Part shown: in pieces, positions 4,073-9,222 of the stretch
Position numbering within the stretch: position 1 is the first letter of the stretch
Layout: each line of letters begins with the position of its first letter
Assembly (NCBI GenBank): GCA_900552055.1
Contig: URYI01000074.1
Location: forward strand, 1-9,222
Length of the DNA: 9,222 nt
From: an uncultured Eubacteriales bacterium
GTDB taxonomy: Bacteria; Bacillota; Clostridia; Christensenellales; QALW01
Reading direction: 5' to 3'
Notes under the pieces: model-generated
The model's database searches: none
What the model saw: only the letters and a program-made list of their open reading frames with translations
Told to the model about the DNA's origin: nothing
Position numbers and translations under genes: made by a program

Positions 4073-7000
4073 ATGAACGAAATATTTTTTGCTCCAATTA
4101 TGGAGGACGCCGAAATTACCCGGCTCTGTAACAGCGTGGGGCAGGGGCAGAGCCCCTGCGCCGTTTTTGGCGTGTCTGATTCTCAGAAAGCGCATCTTGC
4201 TTCGGCAGTAAGCAGCGGCCGGCCAATATTGTTTATAACCTGGTCCAATGAAAGGGCTGAACGTGCGGCGGAGGATATGGAAACATATCTGGGCCGGGAA
4301 ACAGCCGTGCTTCCTGCGTTGGAAACTATACCCGGTGTCAGGACAGGCAGCCGGCAAAGCTCCATGGAGCGTGCCGGAGTTATTAATCGCCTGCTGGAAG
4401 GAGTTGATATCCTGTCGGCGGGCATTGACGCGCTGCTCTATAATTTTATGCCGGTGTCAGCCTGGCGCGCTTCAGCTATAAAATTAGATCATTCTGTGCG
4501 TATTTCACCTGCGCTCTTGCGCTCCAGGTGCCTGAAAATGGGTTATGAGGAAACAGAAGCAGTTGAAGAACCGGGGCAGATTTCCATACGCGGAGGAATA
4601 GCCGATATTTTTCCTGCCGGCTGGGAAAATCCTCTCAGAATTGAATTTTTCGATGATGAAATAGATTCCCTGCGCCTTTTGGACGCCGCCAGTCAGCGCT
4701 CAGTTAAAAGGCTGGACAGCGCTGTTATAGCTCCTGCGGGCGAATTGTATCTCCAGGATTTAAAAAAAGGGGCGGGAATGCTGCGTGCCCAGCTTGCCGC
4801 ATATGAAAAAAAGGCGCGCCGTAACAATCCCGAAGGAGCGGATGAAGCGCAGGATCTCTTTGGGCCGGCAGCAGATGCGCTGGATTCGGGTTCGCCAGTG
4901 TTTGACGGGGATTTGTTTCCGTATTTTTACAGTGATTACACTTCCATATTGGAGTTTTTGCCCCAAAACGTGCTGGTCATACTGGATGAGCCGCGCCGTA
5001 TACGGGAGCGAGCGGACAACGCCGCAATGGAATATTCCGAAATATTTAAAGAGCAGCTGATTAAAGGCCGGGTGCTCCCGCTGCATTCAGAGTATATGCG
5101 TCCCTACGACCAGCTTTTGGCTAAATTAAAGGAGAAAACCTTGATTTCCGTGCAAAGCATAACGGCCGCATGCCGGGATATTTCCCCGCAGGCCGTTTTC
5201 ACCCTTTCGGCGCGTTCCATGCAGTCCTTTCAAAACAGCCCTTCACTTTTGGCCAAGGAGCTGACCGGACTGCGTATAAATAAATTCAGGACCCTGATAT
5301 GCGCAGGGGGTGAAAATAAGGCGCGCAGGCTGGTAAACGAGCTGGAAAGTCTGAATGTTTATGCTCAGTTTACGGCTGACTTGTCCCTTAAACCTGCTCC
5401 GGGTGAAATTTTTGTGCTGCCCTGCCGTGTCAGCAGGGGCTTTGAATATACTGAAGCGCGTATGAGCCTTATAAGCGAAGGGGATATTTTTTCCGCTTCC
5501 CGCTCCCGCCGCAGCATCCGCCGCGCCAAGCGCAGGGACGGCGCAAATATTGCGGACGTTATGGAGCTGAAAACAGGGGATTATGTAGTACATGATAATT
5601 ACGGCATCGGCATATATAAGGGAATAACCAAAATAAAAACTGACGGCGTATACAGGGACTATATAACCATAGCTTATCAGGGCACGGATAAATTATATGT
5701 GCCTGCCGAGCAGCTGAAACTGGTTCAGAAATATATGGGCGGAGAGGATGCCGCTCCAAAAATCAATAAATTAGGCTCCAAGGAATGGGCAGGTACTAAA
5801 GCGCGGGCGAAAAAAGCAATAAGGGATATGACGGACGAATTAATAGCCCTGTACAGCAAGCGCGAATCGGTGCAGGGATATGCCTTTTCTCCCGACACGC
5901 CTTTTCAGCGCAATTTTGAGGAGGATTTTCCCTTTACTGAAACACCCGACCAGCTCAGGGCCATAGATGAAATCAAGCATGATATGGAATCAAACAGGGT
6001 AATGGACCGCCTGCTCTGCGGGGATGTGGGCTACGGCAAGACTGAAGTAGCGATGCGCGCCGCGTTTAAAGCGGTAATGGACGGCAAGCAGGTGGCTTTC
6101 CTTTCGCCTACTACCATACTTGCCCAGCAGCACTATAATACAATGGCGGCGCGTATGCTGCCCTACGGAGTAAGATTGGACGTTTTGAGCCGCTTCAGAA
6201 GCCCCAAAGAGCGCAAGCAGGTGCTTGCCGGGCTGGCGGAGGGAAATATAGATATAGTTTCGGGTACGCATGCTCTGCTTGCCAAGGACATAAAGTTTAA
6301 AGATTTGGGCCTGCTGATAGTGGATGAAGAGCAGCGCTTCGGCGTGGCGCATAAGGAAAAAATAAAGCAGCTTAAGAGCAGTATAGACGTGCTTACTCTT
6401 ACGGCTACTCCTATTCCCCGTACTTTGCATATGTCTCTTGTGGGTGTGAGGGATATGAGCGTAATAGACAGCCCGCCTGAAGAGAGGTACCCGGTTCAAA
6501 CTTATGTTGCCGAATACAGCCGCACAATGATACGGGACGCTATTATGCGCGAATTGGGCAGAGGCGGCCAGGTGTATTTCGTATATAACCGAATCCAGGG
6601 GATAGAGACTTTTGCGCAGAGCCTTAAGGAATTGGTTCCTGAAGCGCGCATTGGCATAGGCCATGGACAGATGGCTGAAGGAGAACTGGAAAAGGTTATG
6701 CTGGAATTTTACGACGGCGCCTTTGACGTGCTTTTATGTACGGCTATAATAGAGAACGGGCTGGATATTCCGCGGGTCAATACTATAATTGTGTATGATG
6801 CGGACAAATTTGGATTGAGCCAGCTTTATCAGCTTAAAGGCCGCGTGGGCCGCTCTAACCGCATAGCCTATGCGTATTTCACTTTCCGTCCGGGCAGTGT
6901 GCTGACCGAAACGGCAGAAAAGCGGCTTAACGCTTTAAGGGAATTTACCGATATGGGCTCGGGCTTTAAAATTGCTTTGAGGGATTTGGAGATAAGAGGA

Positions 7001-7594
7001 GCGGGCAATATGCTGGGAGGCGAGCAGCACGGGCATATAGCCCAGATAGGCTATGAGCTTTATTGCAGGCTGGTAAAGGAAGCGGTCAGCGAAGGGACGG
7101 AGCAGCTGGAAAAACGTCCAGAGACAGTAGTAGAAATTAAAGCGGACGCATATATAAGCGAAGACTATATACGCTCAGAGGCTCAGAAGGTAAACGCATA
7201 TAAGCGGATTGCCGCGATTGAAGAGGAAGCGGACAGGGAGGATATTCTGGAAGAACTTATAGACCGTTACGGGGATCCGCCCCAGTGCGTAATCAATCTT
7301 ATTAACATTGCTTATATGAGGGCTTTGGCTTCGCGTGCGGGCATTACCCATATTACGCAGCGTCCTGACGCAATTATAATGCGCTTTGATGCTTCTTCGG
7401 GCGTGGATTTTGAGAGGCTTACATGTGCGCTGGCATTACTGGGCAAACGCGCGTCTATTTCAGCAGGGGATAAATTGGCGGTAATTTTCAGAACCCTGGG
7501 TATGGATACGGAAACCGCCATAACCGAAATAGTTAAATTTTTAAAAAGTGCGTCGGGGGAAGAGGAAAATAAGCAGAAGGATAAGGCAAAATAG
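4073..7594 (+). CDS. mfd: Transcription-repair coupling factor Mfd
   Basis: Mfd is an ATP-driven DNA translocase that pushes stalled RNA polymerase off damaged DNA and recruits UvrA for nucleotide excision repair. At 1173 residues it is full length (B. subtilis 1177, E. coli 1148). The UvrB-like module spans about 1-350, including GQISIRGGIADIFP (168-181). The RNA-polymerase-interacting domain is about 497-555 (KTGDYVVHDNYGIGIYKGI, then LYVPAEQL). The RecG-like translocase has Walker A GDVGYGKTE (650-658), the DEEQ box (751-754), TATPIPRT (777-784), LLCTAIIENGLDIP (887-900) and the arginine-finger motif QLKGRVGR (920-927). The translocation (TRG) region follows at about 940-990. The C-terminal UvrA-masking domain covers about 1015-1160 and ends in a charged tail. 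AAGGTGAT (4063-4070) just before the ATG matches the 16S tail. No frameshift or missing key residue is seen. It likely shares a transcript with pth. No terminator follows it. Confidence 0.98.
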   Translation: MNEIFFAPIMEDAEITRLCNSVGQGQSPCAVFGVSDSQKAHLASAVSSGRPILFITWSNERAERAAEDMETYLGRETAVLPALETIPGVRTGSRQSSMERAGVINRLLEGVDILSAGIDALLYNFMPVSAWRASAIKLDHSVRISPALLRSRCLKMGYEETEAVEEPGQISIRGGIADIFPAGWENPLRIEFFDDEIDSLRLLDAASQRSVKRLDSAVIAPAGELYLQDLKKGAGMLRAQLAAYEKKARRNNPEGADEAQDLFGPAADALDSGSPVFDGDLFPYFYSDYTSILEFLPQNVLVILDEPRRIRERADNAAMEYSEIFKEQLIKGRVLPLHSEYMRPYDQLLAKLKEKTLISVQSITAACRDISPQAVFTLSARSMQSFQNSPSLLAKELTGLRINKFRTLICAGGENKARRLVNELESLNVYAQFTADLSLKPAPGEIFVLPCRVSRGFEYTEARMSLISEGDIFSASRSRRSIRRAKRRDGANIADVMELKTGDYVVHDNYGIGIYKGITKIKTDGVYRDYITIAYQGTDKLYVPAEQLKLVQKYMGGEDAAPKINKLGSKEWAGTKARAKKAIRDMTDELIALYSKRESVQGYAFSPDTPFQRNFEEDFPFTETPDQLRAIDEIKHDMESNRVMDRLLCGDVGYGKTEVAMRAAFKAVMDGKQVAFLSPTTILAQQHYNTMAARMLPYGVRLDVLSRFRSPKERKQVLAGLAEGNIDIVSGTHALLAKDIKFKDLGLLIVDEEQRFGVAHKEKIKQLKSSIDVLTLTATPIPRTLHMSLVGVRDMSVIDSPPEERYPVQTYVAEYSRTMIRDAIMRELGRGGQVYFVYNRIQGIETFAQSLKELVPEARIGIGHGQMAEGELEKVMLEFYDGAFDVLLCTAIIENGLDIPRVNTIIVYDADKFGLSQLYQLKGRVGRSNRIAYAYFTFRPGSVLTETAEKRLNALREFTDMGSGFKIALRDLEIRGAGNMLGGEQHGHIAQIGYELYCRLVKEAVSEGTEQLEKRPETVVEIKADAYISEDYIRSEAQKVNAYKRIAAIEEEADREDILEELIDRYGDPPQCVINLINIAYMRALASRAGITHITQRPDAIIMRFDASSGVDFERLTCALALLGKRASISAGDKLAVIFRTLGMDTETAITEIVKFLKSASGEEENKQKDKAK

Positions 7595-7632
7595 AAGGGT
7601 TATACTGCCATATCGGGCGTATAAATGAATAA

Positions 7633-7662
7633 ATCGTTAAAATATGCTCCAATATCGTTTAA
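7633..7662 (+). repeat. Imperfect direct repeat ATCGTT(T)AA upstream of the foldase promoter
   Basis: ATCGTTAA (7633-7640) and ATCGTTTAA (7654-7662) start 21 bp apart in AT-rich DNA, ending just before the -35 boxes. They could be half-sites for a regulator or simply part of an UP element. The match is short, so confidence is low. Confidence 0.25.
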
Positions 7663-7667
7663 TTGAC

Positions 7668-7696
7668 TTGAAAAATTAGCAGTTATAAATTATAAT
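7668..7696 (+). promoter_or_regulatory. Strong sigma-A promoter for the foldase gene
   Basis: TTGAAA (7668-7673) and a perfect TATAAT (7691-7696) are separated by the ideal 17 bp, with AT-rich sequence upstream. An overlapping alternative, TTGACT (7663-7668) with TATAAA (7684-7689), has a 15-bp spacer and is weaker. Transcription would start near 7703, leaving a leader of about 57 nt. In that leader TGTGCC (7703-7708) can pair with GGCACA (7728-7733). The promoter lies about 75 bp after the mfd stop, so this gene can be expressed apart from mfd. Confidence 0.8.
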
Positions 7697-7741
7697 AATG
7701 CTTGTGCCGGCCTGTCCGGTGTTAAAAGGCACATAGATAAG

Positions 7742-7751
7742 AAAGGCGTGA
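7742..7751 (+). promoter_or_regulatory. Ribosome binding site deciding the foldase start
   Basis: AAAGGCGTGA resembles AAGGAGGTGA with a gap. Its GTGA part lies 8 nt before the ATG at 7760. An in-frame GTG at 7748 is itself inside this site, only 1 nt after AAAGG, which is too close for initiation. The ATG also gives the standard MKK start of a signal peptide. Confidence 0.6.
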
Positions 7752-7759
7752 AGTCAAAT

Positions 7760-9094
7760 ATGAAAAAAGCGGTTGCTCTTGCCGTGACGGTACTCATGGC
7801 AGCGGGTATTTTTTCAGGATGTACCCTTGTCCAGGTGGATGCCGAAGCGGATGGCAATAGAGTTGTAGCCGTGGTCAACGGGGAAGAGATATTAAAAAAA
7901 GACTGGTATTCTGTATACTATATGTATTACATGTATTATGGTTCCTCTGCCGATGAAGAAACCTTAGAGGAATTGAAGAATATAGCGCTTGATTCCCTTA
8001 TTTATCAGACTCTTTGGGAGCAGAAGGCCAGAGAGGCGGGCTACTTTGAATTTACCGATGAGCAGCGTGCTCAGGCAAGGGAAGAAGTAGAGAAGGAGAT
8101 GGAAGAAGAGATCCAGGCTAACGCCGACGATATGAAGGAAGCAGTTGAAGGACAGTCGGGTTATGAGAATATGGATTTCTATGCCGAGGCCAAGGCCGCT
8201 TATGAGCGGGATATGGAGGAGTCCGGCTATACCATTGACGACTTGATTGAATCCAAGCTTACTGAGATGGCCTGCGATAACTATAAAGAGGAATTATTAA
8301 AGGATGTGGGCCCGCTGGAAGCGGATATCGTTGAAGAGTATGACGAATTGAGAAAAGAACAGACCGAAAGCTTTACTGATTCAGCCAAGGACGAATATGT
8401 CAGCGCATTTAATGACGGTACTATAATAGTGAGAAATCTGGCCGGGTATAGTTTAGTGCAGCATATTCTTATAGGGTTTGACGAGGATGACCAGGATAAT
8501 GTAGAAGAGCTTTACCAAGCTATGACTGAAGCGCAGAGCGACGTGGATGATAAGCAGGCAGAGCTGGGCGAATCAGATGCAGAGGATAAAACTGACCTGG
8601 AAACTGAGCTGGAAGAATTGAAGCAGGAGCTTGAGGATGCAACAGAAGCATATGAGGAAGCGGTAACTGCTGCCGCAGAAAAGATTCAGGAAAAGACGGA
8701 CGAAATTTATGCGTCAGTCAAGGATGCGGATGAGGATAAATTTATAGAAGTAATTGTTGAAGAATCGGACGATACCGGCATGAATACTGAAGAGACTGCC
8801 AAAAAAGGCTATCTCATAGGGGATGAGGACGGTATGATAAGCGAATTCCATGATGCGGCAGTAGCTTTAACTGAGGAAGGAGAGATTTCCGAACCTGTGC
8901 TTGGGCCGTACGGCTATCATATTATCCGCAAGATTAAGGACATTCCTGAAGGCTATGTGGAATTGGATGAAGTAAGGGATCAGATTGTAGAGTCTCTTAC
9001 AACTACGATGCAGGATGAAAGCTGGTCCAATTATCAGGATGAATGGTACAATGCCGCAAGCATAAAAAGATATAACAGCGTTATGGATGTCTGA
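7760..9094 (+). CDS. prsA: PrsA/SurA-type peptidyl-prolyl isomerase lipoprotein
   Basis: This is a probable extracellular membrane-anchored foldase that helps exported proteins fold at the membrane-wall interface. Residues 1-20 form a lipoprotein signal (MKK, a hydrophobic stretch to F18, then S-G) with lipidated Cys21. Residues about 34-180 match a SurA/PrsA N-terminal chaperone domain (VVAVVNGEEILKKDWY, then long acidic helices). The parvulin-type rotamase domain runs from QHILIGF (234-240) to EISEPVLGPYGYHIIRKI (375-392), with both usual histidines (235, 387). Between its first strand and first helix lies an acidic coiled-coil-like insertion of about 60 residues (about 244-305), so the 444 residues exceed B. 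subtilis PrsA (292). A Tyr-rich patch, YSVYYMYYMYY (50-60), follows the first strand. Parvulin-type foldases next to mfd are common in Clostridia. It has its own promoter and terminator, hence is probably monocistronic. The family is sure; strict orthology to PrsA is less so. Confidence 0.88.
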   Translation: MKKAVALAVTVLMAAGIFSGCTLVQVDAEADGNRVVAVVNGEEILKKDWYSVYYMYYMYYGSSADEETLEELKNIALDSLIYQTLWEQKAREAGYFEFTDEQRAQAREEVEKEMEEEIQANADDMKEAVEGQSGYENMDFYAEAKAAYERDMEESGYTIDDLIESKLTEMACDNYKEELLKDVGPLEADIVEEYDELRKEQTESFTDSAKDEYVSAFNDGTIIVRNLAGYSLVQHILIGFDEDDQDNVEELYQAMTEAQSDVDDKQAELGESDAEDKTDLETELEELKQELEDATEAYEEAVTAAAEKIQEKTDEIYASVKDADEDKFIEVIVEESDDTGMNTEETAKKGYLIGDEDGMISEFHDAAVALTEEGEISEPVLGPYGYHIIRKIKDIPEGYVELDEVRDQIVESLTTTMQDESWSNYQDEWYNAASIKRYNSVMDV

Positions 9095-9117
9095 AAAAGT
9101 GTCTAGGTATTAGATAG

Positions 9118-9144
9118 GGCGGCCCTGTGCGGCCGCCTGTTTTT
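9118..9144 (+). terminator. Rho-independent terminator after the foldase gene
   Basis: GGCGGCC (9118-9124) pairs perfectly with GGCCGCC (9131-9137) around a 6-nt loop, followed at once by TGTTTTT. It lies 23 nt after the stop codon at 9094. It is the only hairpin in the window with a proper trailing U-run. Confidence 0.92.
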
Positions 9145-9222
9145 AATATTGGGAAAATTGCCGCGGGAAGTAAACAGCGCGCAGGGCTTTCCCGCCCTCC
9201 CAGGCCGCAGCCGCACTTAAAG

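Noticed and set aside
5990..6664. 224-codon open frame on the minus strand
   Set aside because: It lies wholly inside mfd, opposite its conserved helicase motifs. Its translation has no recognisable domain, so it is a shadow of mfd codon usage.
7748..7759. GTG start that would extend the foldase by four residues
   Set aside because: It overlaps the ribosome binding site, and the ATG gives a normal MKK signal-peptide start.
9145..9222. Possible feature in the last 78 bp, including a 5-bp hairpin AGGGC/GCCCT (9183-9198)
   Set aside because: The stem is too short, no U-run follows, and no start codon with a Shine-Dalgarno site is visible before the window ends.
1..9222. CRISPR array, insertion sequence, prophage, tRNA or toxin-antitoxin system
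   Set aside because: No regular repeat-spacer pattern, transposase, integrase, tRNA-like cloverleaf or paired small genes were found on either strand.

Overview
The window looks like a chromosomal housekeeping segment from a low- to mid-GC Gram-positive bacterium of the Bacillota, most likely class Clostridia. The evidence is the gene order glmU - pth - mfd - PrsA/SurA-type lipoprotein, Bacillus/Clostridium-style Shine-Dalgarno sites (GGAG, GGAGGA, AAGGTGAT), sigma-A promoters and a type II lipoprotein signal. No phage, IS, CRISPR, tRNA or rRNA feature was seen. The species cannot be named from the sequence alone.

Layout. Positions 1-101 hold a very stable 22-bp inverted repeat. Positions 102-1232 (minus strand) encode an unrecognised 376-residue protein with two folded ends and a polar, low-complexity middle. 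Positions 1233-1552 are a divergent intergenic region carrying a near-consensus promoter for glmU and a leader of about 137 nt with hairpins. glmU (1553-2935) makes UDP-GlcNAc. A 443-bp GC-rich gap (2936-3378) contains several perfect stem-loops, G-run repeats and a spaced direct repeat, but no convincing gene; in many Bacillota prs sits here. pth (3379-3999) and mfd (4073-7594) follow, probably as one transcript. A strong separate promoter (7668-7696) precedes a secreted peptidyl-prolyl isomerase lipoprotein (7760-9094), which ends at a textbook terminator (9118-9144). The last 78 bp show nothing I can support.

How the genes relate. GlmU supplies the sugar nucleotide for peptidoglycan and teichoic acid. 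Pth recycles peptidyl-tRNA lost from ribosomes. Mfd removes stalled RNA polymerase and recruits excision repair. The lipoprotein folds exported proteins outside the membrane. They form a conserved neighbourhood rather than one pathway. I found no clear new biological system. The most unusual items are the uncharacterised minus-strand protein, the acidic coiled-coil insertion inside the parvulin domain of the foldase, and the hairpin-rich spacer where prs would be expected.
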